From: Photobacterium phosphoreum | Lineage (GTDB): Bacteria > Pseudomonadota > Gammaproteobacteria > Enterobacterales > Vibrionaceae | NCBI RefSeq assembly: GCF_002954725.1 | Contig: NZ_MSCQ01000002.1 | Location: 1,201,358-1,265,357 of the forward strand | DNA: 64,000 nucleotides | Reading direction: 5' to 3' | Notes under the pieces: generated by a model | Seen by the model: only the letters and a program-made list of their open reading frames with translations | Told to the model about the DNA's origin: nothing | Database searches by the model: none | Program-made: the position numbers and the translations under genes | Shown here: positions 27,796-36,832 of the stretch, one piece after another | Layout: each line of letters starts with the position of its first letter | How positions within the stretch are numbered: position 1 is the first letter of the stretch

Positions 27796-28283
27796 TTAAA
27801 AAAGAGTTAGCATTAAACCCAGGTTTAACCTCTAAGTTCTTTATTGTTAACTTTCGGTTAGCTTCTTTATTTTATACTCCAGGAATAATGAAAAAAATAT
27901 TCATTATTAACGTTATTATTCTTAAATTACTCAAGTTTATCTGTGGGCTTGATATATCACCAAAAACAAAGATTGGTGCTGGATTTATTTTATTTCATCC
28001 TCAGAACATTGTTATTAATGCTGACAGTGTATTAGGTGACAATGTGATGCTGAAACATAATGTCACCATTGGCAATAAAGTCGATCCTGTGACTGGCCAA
28101 CATGTATCACCCGTTATTGGCAATAATGTTGAATTAAGCCCCGGTGTGGTTGTGTTAGGTAACGTGAGTATTGGCGATAATTCAATTATTGGTGCGGGAG
28201 CAATTGTTGTGAAAAGTATACCTAAAAACGCAATTGCAGTTGGTAACCCAGCTATCGTCATTAAAGAAATAAGTGAGAAATAG
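27783..28283 (+). CDS. Serine-acetyltransferase-like hexapeptide acetyltransferase
   Basis: A 166-residue left-handed beta-helix acyltransferase of the CysE/WcaB type. Hexapeptide repeats run from KTKIGAGFILFHPQNIVINA through IGNNVELSPGVVVLGNVSIG to SIIGAGAIVVKSIPKNAIAV, ending in the family's GNPAIVIKE. The catalytic His is probably in MLKHNVTIGN. It lacks the N-terminal helical domain of true serine acetyltransferases, and in this locus it most likely O-acetylates a sugar of the polymer. Confidence 0.85.
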   Translation: MLELIKKELALNPGLTSKFFIVNFRLASLFYTPGIMKKIFIINVIILKLLKFICGLDISPKTKIGAGFILFHPQNIVINADSVLGDNVMLKHNVTIGNKVDPVTGQHVSPVIGNNVELSPGVVVLGNVSIGDNSIIGAGAIVVKSIPKNAIAVGNPAIVIKEISEK

Positions 28284-28286
28284 TGG

Positions 28287-29510
28287 ATGAACACCAAAAT
28301 TAATGTCATCAATTTTGTGCCTGAAGAGTTACCATCTTATCGTCCAGACGTTGATGTTTTATACTCTAAAGAGTTACCCAAAGAGGGTGTGAATACCACG
28401 ATTGTTGGTATGCCTAAAACGGAAACTGTGAATATCCAAACAGAGGGTAGTACCTTAAAAACCAGTAAAAAAACAGCTAACCGTCATTTAGATTCAGTGG
28501 TTTATTTCTTTAATGCGGCAAAGTTAGCTTTTAGCGCAAAAAAAGAAGGTTTTCAACTCATTCAAGTGCGTGACATGGTCTGGGTCGGTTTAATCTGTTT
28601 AGTGATCGCTAAACTAATTAAGCTACCTTATACCTATTGGGTGTCATTTTTGTATGCTGAAAGTCGTACGATGCGTGCGAAAGATCAGACTGAAAATATA
28701 CCTAGTTGGAAGCGTCCGATTATTTTAGCGCGTGGTTTGCTTGAGGAGTTTATCCTTTATCGCATTATTTTACCTCATTCAGATCGTGTCTATGTGCAAA
28801 GTGACTTTATGCTTAATTATATTAAAGATAAAGGCATCGAACAAAGCAATATGATGGTTGTGCCAATGGGGGTTGATTTTGAAAAGATTGACGACTTCGC
28901 TAATACTGATGCAATAAAAATACAACAATGGGGTGATGCGCCTGTTATTGGTTATCTAGGTAGCCTTGATCGACTCCGTAAACTTGACATTATTATTGAA
29001 GCATTTAAAGAAGCCAAACTTACAGTGCCTACACTTAAATTACTTTTTGTTGGTGATTCTGAAGTGATGAAAGATCGCGAGTTTTTACAACAAACGGCTG
29101 ATGATATGGGACTGAGTGATGATTTTCATATTACGGGTTGGGTACAAACAGAACAGGCATGGGCATATCTTAAAGGTGTTGATATGGTGATTGGTTTTAT
29201 GAATCGTGGCCTGTTGTTAGATGTATCAACGCCGACCAAGGCAATGGAATATATGGCACTTAAAAAAGCCATGATTTGTAATGACTCACCTGATCAGCAA
29301 TTTGTCATTGAACAATCTGGTTGTGGACGAGTGACCGATGGAACGAGCCAATCCTATGCTGCCGCGATGGTTGAATTGGCACAGCAGCCAATGACACAAA
29401 CCGAGTTAGATGCTGGATATAATTATATTAAAAATAACCGTTCTTACGCGTTTATTGGTGAGCAAGTTGCTACTGATATTAAGAATGTTGTTAATCAAAA
29501 AAATTCATAA
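28287..29510 (+). CDS. GT4-type glycosyltransferase 1
   Basis: A 407-residue GT-B enzyme. The C-terminal donor domain shows PVIGYLGSLDRLRKLD, LLFVGDSEV and a late nucleotide-binding region with DVSTPTKAMEYMALKKAM, where the conserved Glu-x7-Glu is partly replaced. The N-terminal acceptor domain is unusual, with LAFSAKKEGFQLIQVRDMVW and a hydrophobic patch (VGLICLVIAKLIKL) suggesting membrane contact. It should add one sugar to the lipid-linked unit on the cytoplasmic face. It is 3 nt downstream of the acetyltransferase gene. Confidence 0.83.
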   Translation: MNTKINVINFVPEELPSYRPDVDVLYSKELPKEGVNTTIVGMPKTETVNIQTEGSTLKTSKKTANRHLDSVVYFFNAAKLAFSAKKEGFQLIQVRDMVWVGLICLVIAKLIKLPYTYWVSFLYAESRTMRAKDQTENIPSWKRPIILARGLLEEFILYRIILPHSDRVYVQSDFMLNYIKDKGIEQSNMMVVPMGVDFEKIDDFANTDAIKIQQWGDAPVIGYLGSLDRLRKLDIIIEAFKEAKLTVPTLKLLFVGDSEVMKDREFLQQTADDMGLSDDFHITGWVQTEQAWAYLKGVDMVIGFMNRGLLLDVSTPTKAMEYMALKKAMICNDSPDQQFVIEQSGCGRVTDGTSQSYAAAMVELAQQPMTQTELDAGYNYIKNNRSYAFIGEQVATDIKNVVNQKNS

Positions 29511-29524
29511 TGGCTGGTGATTCA

Positions 29525-30730
29525 ATGAAAGTTCTATTTGTTAATAAATTCTTTTTCCCACATGGTGGCGCTGAGACTGTTTTCTTTCAAGAGCGCGATA
29601 TGGTGCAAGAAGCAGGATATCAAGTTATTGATTTTTCAATGAAGCATGATAAGAATATTGCATCAGATTATGCGGATTTTTTTGTTGATAATGTTGATTA
29701 CCATGGCAAACATTCAATTTTTGATAATATTAAAGTTGCGGTAAACTTTGTGCATAATCAATATGCATGTGATCAATTTGAAAAGCTCATTAAAGCTGAA
29801 CGACCTGATATTGTTCATTTCCATAATATTTATCATCAAATCACACCATCAGTGATCAAAATTGCACGAAAATTAGGCTGTAAAACGGTATTAACTGCGC
29901 ATGATTATAAATCTGTTTGCCCCAACTACAGCATGCTTGCTGCTGGGGAAAATATTGAATTAGATTGGATTACTGGTAGTAATATTAATCTCTTTAAATA
30001 CCAGTGGCAGGATGGTTCATGGCCACGAAGCGTATTATTGTCACTAGAGGCGTTATATCACCGTACGATGAAGAGCTATGAAGCATTAGATGCCTTTATC
30101 GCGCCTTGTGAGTTTATGAAATCAATGATCTTACGTCAAATTCCATCAGCAAATGTTGATGTAATCGTTAATGGTATTGATGCAACAACCACTGATATCG
30201 GTAACGACGGCGGTTACTTCTTATTTTGTGGTCGTTTAACTCAAGAAAAAGGCATTGTGACATTGGCACAAGCGCATAGCCAACTTACTGGTAATACGCC
30301 GCTTAAAGTATTAGGCACTGGGCCAATGTTTGATCATATTAAACAAAATTTTGATAATGTTGAGTTATTAGGCTTCCAAACAGGAGAGGCACTGACTGAA
30401 ATTATCAAAAACGCAAAAGCTGTTATTGTGCCATCAGAGTGGAATGAAAACTGCTCGATGTCAGTATTAGAAGCGATGAGCTATGGTAAGCCAGTAATTG
30501 GAGCCAATATTGGTGGTATTCCTGAGCAAGTTGTAGATGGTGAAACGGGTTACTTGTTTACATCTGGTGATGCCGATGATCTTGCCGCTAAAATGCAATT
30601 ATTAGCAGATGATGAAGCATTAGTGGCTGCAATGGGACAAAAAGGGCGCGCACGCTTATTAGAGAAATATTCATTAGATGTGCATAAAAGAGATTTGATT
30701 AAATTATATCAATCACTTTTAGCTAATTAA
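29525..30730 (+). CDS. GT4-type glycosyltransferase 2
   Basis: A 401-residue GT-B enzyme with the typical acceptor loop FFFPHGGAE at the N terminus, VHFHNIYH in the middle, and the donor site FCGRLTQEKGIVTLAQA plus PSEWNENCSMSVLEAMSYGKPV (split here at the Glu motif). The start at ATG 29525 has GGTGA four bases upstream and gives the canonical MKVLFVNKF start. An ATG at 29510 overlapping the preceding stop would add five residues but has no ribosome site. It is a retaining enzyme of unknown sugar specificity. Confidence 0.88.
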   Translation: MKVLFVNKFFFPHGGAETVFFQERDMVQEAGYQVIDFSMKHDKNIASDYADFFVDNVDYHGKHSIFDNIKVAVNFVHNQYACDQFEKLIKAERPDIVHFHNIYHQITPSVIKIARKLGCKTVLTAHDYKSVCPNYSMLAAGENIELDWITGSNINLFKYQWQDGSWPRSVLLSLEALYHRTMKSYEALDAFIAPCEFMKSMILRQIPSANVDVIVNGIDATTTDIGNDGGYFLFCGRLTQEKGIVTLAQAHSQLTGNTPLKVLGTGPMFDHIKQNFDNVELLGFQTGEALTEIIKNAKAVIVPSEWNENCSMSVLEAMSYGKPVIGANIGGIPEQVVDGETGYLFTSGDADDLAAKMQLLADDEALVAAMGQKGRARLLEKYSLDVHKRDLIKLYQSLLAN

Positions 30731-30748
30731 TTTCCCCCTAATAATAAA

Positions 30749-30775
30749 ATGTCAGTTAATTGCTGGCATTTTACA
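30749..30775 (+). other. Intercistronic hairpin inside the exopolysaccharide operon
   Basis: AAAATGTCAG and CTGGCATTTT form a 10-bp stem with one G-U pair, in the only sizeable gap (62 bp) between the transferase genes. There is no T tract after it, so it may protect or process the mRNA rather than terminate. Confidence 0.5.
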
Positions 30776-30792
30776 TTTTAAGAGATGGTATT

Positions 30793-31902
30793 GTGAATAA
30801 ATCTATTTTAGTGTTGGGTACGCGTGGTATTCCTAATGTTGCAGGTGGTGTGGAATCACATTGCCAAGCTTTATACCCATTGTTAGTTGAAAAATATGGT
30901 ATGGATATCACCGTCACTGCTCGTAAGCCTTATGTACCTTATACTACAAGTGTTTACGAAGGGGTGAAGCTCGTCGCCTTACCCGCTGTCACGAATAAAG
31001 CTTTAGAGGCTCCATTACATTCGTTACTTGCTGCTTTTTATGCGATAAAAACTGGCGCTGATATTGTTCATATTCATGCGATTGGACCGGGACTCGTGAC
31101 ACCATTGTTACGTTTATTTGGTAAAAAAGTGGTTTTTACTCATCATAGTCAAAATTACGATCACCAAAAATGGGGTAAATTAGCGAAGTTTATTTTACGC
31201 TTAGGTGAAAAGTGTGCGATGAAATATGCCTCTGAAGTCATTGTTATCTCTGATTTTATGCAAAATTTGATGAGTGAAAAATATGGACGTAATGATACCC
31301 ATCTGATTTTTAATGGTGTCAATAAGCCTCAATTACCGAATCAACCAATTATTCAGCAATATTTAGATCGTTATGATTTATCGGCGCGTGATTACGTGGT
31401 TGCTGTTGGTCGCTTTTCACAAGAAAAAGGGCTAGATGTATTATTAGAGGCTTACAAGCGCAGTGGTATTAATAAGAAATTAGTCCTTGTTGGTGATAGC
31501 GATCAACCGACAGCCTATAGTGAAAAATTAAAAGCCACGGCCCTTGCGACACCGGGTGTTGTATTAACTGGCTTTTTATCAGGAGAAGCGCTTAATAGTA
31601 TTTTCTCGCAAGCCGATACTTTTGTTTTACCTTCGTTTAGTGAAGGGTTACCAATAGCACTATTAGAGGCAATGTCTTTTTCTTTACCGGTTGTTGTGAG
31701 TGATATTCCTGCTAATAAAGCCGTTCATTTAGATGAAAAATGCTACTTTGCATGTGGTGATAGTCAAGCATTAGCCACATTACTTACCACTGCTGTTGAT
31801 CAACCGTTAGTCTGTTATGCTGAGTATTTAAAAAAATATGACTGGAATTTAATTGCAAAGCAAACGTACGATGTATTTTTAGCAGCAGAAAATGATAAAT
31901 AA
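30793..31902 (+). CDS. GT4-type glycosyltransferase 3 (DUF1972-like N domain)
   Basis: A 369-residue GT-B enzyme starting GTG 30793 with GAGATG upstream. The N terminus ILVLGTRGIPNVAGGVESHC is the DUF1972-type acceptor domain found in rhamnosyl- and other sugar transferases of capsule loci. The donor domain shows VAVGRFSQEKGLDVLLEAY, LVGDSDQPTAYSEKL and PSFSEGLPIALLEAMSFSLP with the conserved Glu-x7-Glu pair. The specificity is unknown. It is followed by a small membrane-protein gene whose start lies 12 nt downstream. Confidence 0.88.
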   Translation: MNKSILVLGTRGIPNVAGGVESHCQALYPLLVEKYGMDITVTARKPYVPYTTSVYEGVKLVALPAVTNKALEAPLHSLLAAFYAIKTGADIVHIHAIGPGLVTPLLRLFGKKVVFTHHSQNYDHQKWGKLAKFILRLGEKCAMKYASEVIVISDFMQNLMSEKYGRNDTHLIFNGVNKPQLPNQPIIQQYLDRYDLSARDYVVAVGRFSQEKGLDVLLEAYKRSGINKKLVLVGDSDQPTAYSEKLKATALATPGVVLTGFLSGEALNSIFSQADTFVLPSFSEGLPIALLEAMSFSLPVVVSDIPANKAVHLDEKCYFACGDSQALATLLTTAVDQPLVCYAEYLKKYDWNLIAKQTYDVFLAAENDK

Positions 31903-31914
31903 TAGGTGAGTAGC

Positions 31915-32334
31915 GTGTCTTCAAATAGTAAATATACTCAAAGCCAGCAAGGTGTTATTGATCGTATAGTTCACACGATCCCCATTGAAATACGTGATAC
32001 CTTTGATAAAAAACAGTTAGCTGCTATTGAAGAATCAATTGCTATCAATAGTAGTTATGATCACCATTGTATTGATTTTCGTCCCGTTATTGGTATTGGG
32101 CGGTGGCGTTATTATGCTGTGTTTTTATTAGGTAAAGATCGCCGTAAAGCACCACGCCGTCGAGCGAGTATTACAACGGTTATCAAAGCGTTGGCTGTAG
32201 TGTTTGGTTTGTTTTTTCTATTTGTTTCTGCTGTATTGACGTTATATTTAATTAAATCAGCGTTGGGTATTGATATTTTTAAACATTTTTCCTTTGGTAT
32301 TTGGGATTATTTTAAAGCGCATTTTTTAAATTAA
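31915..32334 (+). CDS. Small single-pass membrane protein of polysaccharide loci
   Basis: A 139-residue protein ending the operon. A hydrophilic N-terminal region (RIVHTIPIEIRDTFDKKQLAAIEESI) leads to a basic stretch (GRWRYYAVFLLGKDRRKAPRRR) and one transmembrane helix at about residues 90-115. Proteins of this kind occur in Vibrio and Shewanella polysaccharide clusters and are sometimes misnamed as shikimate-pathway enzymes; the role is unknown. GTG 31915 has AGGTGA five bases upstream and is preferred to GTG 31906. A strong terminator follows. Confidence 0.7.
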   Translation: MSSNSKYTQSQQGVIDRIVHTIPIEIRDTFDKKQLAAIEESIAINSSYDHHCIDFRPVIGIGRWRYYAVFLLGKDRRKAPRRRASITTVIKALAVVFGLFFLFVSAVLTLYLIKSALGIDIFKHFSFGIWDYFKAHFLN

Positions 32335-32339
32335 GAATA

Positions 32340-32389
32340 AAGGCATATCACCAACGCTATTTAATAGTAGTAAATCGGTGATATGCCTT
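32340..32389. terminator. Bidirectional terminator at the end of the exopolysaccharide operon
   Basis: AAGGCATATCACC (32340-32352) and GGTGATATGCCTT (32377-32389) form a perfect 13-bp stem. It separates the plus-strand operon from the convergent DUF4832 gene. Confidence 0.85.
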
Positions 32390-32397
32390 ATTTTTAA

Positions 32398-33999
32398 TTA
32401 TTGCTTTTTTAAAATTGTAATCGTCGTGATGTTGTACCAGTTATCGTCCAGTTTGCCTTCAATGCCTAACTTTACAACAGCATTATTTGTTTTTGGGGAT
32501 ACTAACCCAACATCGAGAAAGTAAAAATCAGCAGCAATATTTCCTGATATATGAACTTTATTTTCAACATGATAAGTTGGAGGTGTGCCACCAAGCACAT
32601 TTGCTGGTAACCACTTCCTGATATTGGTATTGGTATTAAAAGTGGCTACAATTGCACCTGACGAGGAACGTAATCGCCATTTTAGTGAGTAATTATTATA
32701 ACTAGGGGCGACACCTGTGTTTGCCCACTGACTTTTCAACAATAACATATCCCCTTGATATACTGATTGTTGGGTTGTGAGTTGTTGAAGTTCAAACCGA
32801 TAACCTAATTTTCGCAATAGATTATCGATAATCGGTTGATATTGTGTTGGTATCATTGATGATCGAGCATTGATCAATGATGCATGCTGCTCTAGTGCGT
32901 AATTGAATGTGTCTTGTATTTTATCGTAAGTATATAACCACGTTTGTTTAGACCATGTGTTGAGTGTATTACAAAGCTCAAAATCTACCGGTGCTTTTTT
33001 CCAGCGTTGAGAAAATGCATGATCAACATTGTGGTTAACAATCTCATTTTTACCCATTGCGTGTGCAATCGCATCAGGGTAACCATTTTCCATATGATTC
33101 CAACCGCTTTGATTCCAATCACCTAAACAGTCTGCTCTCCATCCCATGTGAAAATGCGACGTTGCATAACTCATAAAATCTTCATGAGCTGAAGCCATTA
33201 GCGTGGTTTTTTGAGTATGAGGAAATGCCCTTGCAACCAAATTGATATAAAATTGCAGATCTTTTTCAGTGTAACCCTGATCGGTTAAATCAGGTATATT
33301 TGAAATTTTGGCGTTAGTGCGCTCAGAAAGATTCCATTCACCCCATGTACCAACAAGTCCGGTATCAATACGGAGGAGATTTGGATTCCCATCAAATTTT
33401 TTCCCCAATGCCATCATTAGTTTAGTAATTTGTTGTTTAAAGTAAGGATCATTGTAATTAGGTATAAACTTATCAGAACGCGAGCACGATTCTTGAGCGT
33501 AGTCGTTATTGCCGTTGATAAGTTGTTTCTTTAACCAGCAAGGAATGCCTAAAATAATATTATGATTATCACTTAATTGATAATATTCGTCTTTACCTGA
33601 GAGTGTCATAATACGGAAAACAAGTTTTTTATGATGTGCAATTGCTTGAGCTAGTGTTTTCTCTATGATGCCGAAATCATATACGCCTTGTTCTGGCTCC
33701 AATTGCTCCCAATACCAACGGTAATATACAACACTCGTTTGTGGGTAGCTTTTAATAGGATTATAAAGATCATCATGGCTATCAATAGTGTAAAAATCAG
33801 TTAATCCTATATCGGGATTAACTAAAATATCATTAATAGGATGAGGATTGAGAACCTGATTATTGACACTCGTATTATGAGGTTGAATCTGAAAGTTATT
33901 TTTTTGTTTCTGTTCAGTTATTATAGGGTGTTTAGGTAATATAACCGAAGGATGGTTATTATGCATGACGGTTGATAATAAAAAAGCACTAAGTAACAT
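32398..33999 (-). CDS. Secreted DUF4832-type protein, paralog 2
   Basis: A 533-residue paralog. The hydrophobic N terminus MLLSAFLLSTVMHNN is a short export signal, with AGGAAAA upstream. The core shows YYRWYWEQLEP, GIPCWLKKQL, LLRIDTGLVGTWGEWNL, GWRADCLGDW, APVDFELC, HASLINARSS and the C-terminal NTGVAPSYNNYSLKWRLR sandwich. The four conserved Cys (in GIPCW, the following SCSRS, DCLGDW and FELC) suggest two disulfides in the periplasm or outside. It lacks the repeat insert of paralog 1. It lies 72 nt downstream of paralog 3 on the same strand and is probably co-transcribed with it. Confidence 0.78.
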   Translation of the reverse strand: MLLSAFLLSTVMHNNHPSVILPKHPIITEQKQKNNFQIQPHNTSVNNQVLNPHPINDILVNPDIGLTDFYTIDSHDDLYNPIKSYPQTSVVYYRWYWEQLEPEQGVYDFGIIEKTLAQAIAHHKKLVFRIMTLSGKDEYYQLSDNHNIILGIPCWLKKQLINGNNDYAQESCSRSDKFIPNYNDPYFKQQITKLMMALGKKFDGNPNLLRIDTGLVGTWGEWNLSERTNAKISNIPDLTDQGYTEKDLQFYINLVARAFPHTQKTTLMASAHEDFMSYATSHFHMGWRADCLGDWNQSGWNHMENGYPDAIAHAMGKNEIVNHNVDHAFSQRWKKAPVDFELCNTLNTWSKQTWLYTYDKIQDTFNYALEQHASLINARSSMIPTQYQPIIDNLLRKLGYRFELQQLTTQQSVYQGDMLLLKSQWANTGVAPSYNNYSLKWRLRSSSGAIVATFNTNTNIRKWLPANVLGGTPPTYHVENKVHISGNIAADFYFLDVGLVSPKTNNAVVKLGIEGKLDDNWYNITTITILKKQ

Positions 34000-34071
34000 A
34001 ATTTTCCTAGCAAAATATATTTAGAAGTAATATCAATATTAATTATTATTATTAATTTTTGATCTTAGTTA

Positions 34072-35601
34072 TTATTTGATAATAAAGTGTATTAATGAAT
34101 ACCATCGATTATTATCTTTATTATTAATAGCAATTGAGACTGCTGCATTATGTGTATGTGGTGTTACTAGGCCTACTTCAAGTATATACTCTCCTGGTTG
34201 TATATTTTTAGGTAATGTAAAGTCGTTATTTTGATTATAAGTCGGTGAAATACCATCTAAATTTTTAGCGGGTAGCCAATGTGTAATATTATTTTTAGTG
34301 TTATAATATGCGATGACTTTGTGTTTCTTATTTACAATTCGCCATACGATAGGGTAATTGTTATAACTTGGTGCAACACCAACATTTTTCCATGTTGATG
34401 TTATTTTTATTAATTTACCAGGTATAAAACTACTGCTAAGTGTTACCTTATTAAGAATAAAACGATAGCCTATTTTTTTTAAAAAATTATTTAATAAAGC
34501 TTGATATTCTTTTGGAATAGGGCTTGATTTTAAATTTAATAATGAAGCATGTAGTGTAAGGGCCGTTGTGAAAGTTTGTTTAACTTTTTGCTGAGTATAA
34601 ATAGTAGGTTGTTGAGCCCATTGTAGCATTGTATCGCAAATTTCAAAATCAACGGGGGCTTTTTCCCAACGAGATAAGAATAACGGATCATCAAATTTAT
34701 CTGTAGTGTTGGATTTTATATCCTTTGTCTGTTTTCCTTCGATATGGCGTAGTGTCTGGGGGTATCCTTGTTGCATATGATTCCAGCCTTTAGCCCAGTC
34801 GCCAAGGCAATCTGCTCGCCAACCTAAACCGTGTTTAGTGGCATAACTGGCAAAAGCATCATCAGGTGAGCCCAGATCAATCGAAAGCATTTTATTGGGA
34901 AAAGCGTTACGCATCATGTCAATATACGGTATTAATTCTGCCGTCGTATAGCCAATATGCCCTAGCGTAGGTCTTTTTCCCTTATAGTGTGTTGCTAAAT
35001 GCCACTCTCCCCAAGTACCAACAAGACCGACATCAAGGCGTAAGATGTTTGGATTATGATCATAGCGTTTCCCCATTGCCGTGATGAACTGCTGCAAATT
35101 TTTCTTAAATATTATGTTGTTATAATCAATGACAAAGCTATTGTCATTACTACAACGATTGTGTGTGTGAGGGTCTAATTGCTTTTTTAGCCAGCAAGGA
35201 ATACCAAGTATTTTTTTAGTATCTTGCGATTTAGGCGAATAATAGGTTTCATTTAATCCAGCTAACGTCATAAACCTGATAACAACTTTTTTGTTGGCTT
35301 TTTTGGCGGCTCGAATCGTATCATCGATCAGTTTATAGTTATATTGACCTTTGTTAGGTTCTAATTGCTCCCAATACCAGCGAAAGTAAACAACCGACGT
35401 CGTTGGGTAGCTCGGTATATTCCAGTTTGGGTTATCTTTAATATCAATAGTTTGGTGGTCAGTAATTCCAATATCAGGATTGACTAATATTTTGTCACTT
35501 ATTGTTGGTTGATATTCAATTGTCATAGCCTGTACAACCGTAGGTGAAAATAAGCTAAAAAAACACCCAAAGATGAGGTATTTATTTACTATTGGCATCA
35601 T
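34072..35601 (-). CDS. Secreted DUF4832-type protein, paralog 3
   Basis: A 509-residue paralog with a clearer signal peptide (YLIFGCFFSLFSPTVVQAM, cleavage near residue 25). Core motifs are YFRWYWEQLEPNKGQYNY, RFMTLAGLNETYY, GIPCWLKKQL, LRLDVGLVGTWGEWHL, GWRADCLGDW, APVDFEIC and VGVAPSYNNYPIVWRIV. All four cysteines and both candidate catalytic Glu (GEW and DFE) are kept. The start at 35601 (ATG ATG) follows AAGG. It is first of a two-gene unit with paralog 2, and its promoter faces the divergent beta-propeller gene across 264 bp of AT-rich DNA. Confidence 0.78.
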   Translation of the reverse strand: MMPIVNKYLIFGCFFSLFSPTVVQAMTIEYQPTISDKILVNPDIGITDHQTIDIKDNPNWNIPSYPTTSVVYFRWYWEQLEPNKGQYNYKLIDDTIRAAKKANKKVVIRFMTLAGLNETYYSPKSQDTKKILGIPCWLKKQLDPHTHNRCSNDNSFVIDYNNIIFKKNLQQFITAMGKRYDHNPNILRLDVGLVGTWGEWHLATHYKGKRPTLGHIGYTTAELIPYIDMMRNAFPNKMLSIDLGSPDDAFASYATKHGLGWRADCLGDWAKGWNHMQQGYPQTLRHIEGKQTKDIKSNTTDKFDDPLFLSRWEKAPVDFEICDTMLQWAQQPTIYTQQKVKQTFTTALTLHASLLNLKSSPIPKEYQALLNNFLKKIGYRFILNKVTLSSSFIPGKLIKITSTWKNVGVAPSYNNYPIVWRIVNKKHKVIAYYNTKNNITHWLPAKNLDGISPTYNQNNDFTLPKNIQPGEYILEVGLVTPHTHNAAVSIAINNKDNNRWYSLIHFIIK

Positions 35602-35865
35602 GTGTGACCTTCTTGAGTTATTATCGGTGTTTTACAAATGTGTATTTTTTATGATTAGTCAAATAAATAAATAAATTTTTATATTATTGATATCATCATA
35701 ATTGAGTATATATTTTATTTATATTTATTGTGTTATATTTATAACAGAATTAATGTATACATGCTGTATATTGATTAGCATTAGTTATATATGAAATAAA
35801 TATTTTTCCTGTGTTTACCTATATTGTGTTTCACGTTATGTGGAGCATTTAAGGAATTAAATTAA

Positions 35866-36759
35866 ATGAAGTTGTTAAATAAATTTACTGATCAAGATTT
35901 CTGGCGTATTGGCTTGATCAAAGAGCATCCATTAGACGTGATTATGAATGGCTTAAATGCTTATGATATTCATTGGTTTAATTTTACAGATAAAGATTTT
36001 GAAGCAGATCCTTTTGTGTTTACATTAAACAATAAAAATTATATTGCTTATGAGATTTTTGACTACTCTCATGGTAACGGAAAAATTGAATGCGTTGATT
36101 TTGATGGTAAACGTTATGATTTTTTTGACGATGTAAATAAAATTGTGGGACATAAATCATTTCCTTTTACGTTTGAAGAAGAAAATGAGTTATATTCTAT
36201 TATTGAAACGTCAGATTTAAATGAAATGTCATTGTATAAATTTAATGGCATTAAATTTGAGAAGGTAAAAACGTTACTTAGCGGTGGTAAATACATTGAT
36301 AGCTGTGTAAAAAAAGTTGATGGTGTATTTTACTTATTTACCTCTACTTCAGACGAACCTTTTAAGCAGCAGTTATTTTTTGCAGATACCTTATTAGGTG
36401 ATTATCAACCTCACCCTTGCTCTCCTATCGCAAATGATAAGGCTTTTGGTCGTAATGGCGGGCCGATTGTTGACCGTGATAATAATTATTACCGTGTTTG
36501 TCAAAACTGCGCTGTAACATATGGTGGTAGTTTAAAAGTAATGCATATTACGACGCTATCAAAAACCGCTTATACAGAAGAATTTTTTAAAGATGTAATG
36601 CCTGTCGTTCCATTTTCTGATGGTATTCATACCTTGTCATGCTGGGGCAATATGACAGTGATTGACTCAAAAAACATTTTATCTAAATATAGCAATATAT
36701 ATAGAAAAATCAATTATTTAGTAATGGTTAAGTTGGGTAAGGAAATTCCTTATTTTTAG
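35866..36759 (+). CDS. Predicted five-bladed beta-propeller, GINT1/GH43-like
   Basis: A 297-residue protein without a signal peptide. It resembles the N-terminal domain of glucosamine inositolphosphorylceramide transferase-like proteins, which has a five-bladed GH43/GH32-type propeller: EADPFVFTLNNKNYIAYEIF, HKSFPFTFEEENELYSIIE, FGRNGGPIVDRDNNYYRVCQ and FSDGIHTLSCW. Such domains occur in bacterial capsule clusters, sometimes fused to a formyltransferase. The conserved acidic and Arg positions suggest sugar binding. It is the only plus-strand gene among the DUF4832 paralogs and converges on paralog 4 with a shared terminator. Confidence 0.65.
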   Translation: MKLLNKFTDQDFWRIGLIKEHPLDVIMNGLNAYDIHWFNFTDKDFEADPFVFTLNNKNYIAYEIFDYSHGNGKIECVDFDGKRYDFFDDVNKIVGHKSFPFTFEEENELYSIIETSDLNEMSLYKFNGIKFEKVKTLLSGGKYIDSCVKKVDGVFYLFTSTSDEPFKQQLFFADTLLGDYQPHPCSPIANDKAFGRNGGPIVDRDNNYYRVCQNCAVTYGGSLKVMHITTLSKTAYTEEFFKDVMPVVPFSDGIHTLSCWGNMTVIDSKNILSKYSNIYRKINYLVMVKLGKEIPYF

Positions 36760-36792
36760 CAAATGAATTATATCAACACGCTTAAATAAGTG

Positions 36793-36827
36793 AAAAGCGC
36801 CATATTCATAATGAATAGGCGCTTTTT
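36793..36827. terminator. Bidirectional Rho-independent terminator
   Basis: AAAAGCGCC and GGCGCTTTT flank an inner ATTCAT/ATGAAT pairing, 33 nt after the propeller gene stop and 6 nt before the stop of the minus-strand DUF4832 gene. Confidence 0.88.
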
Positions 36828-36832
36828 TGTGA

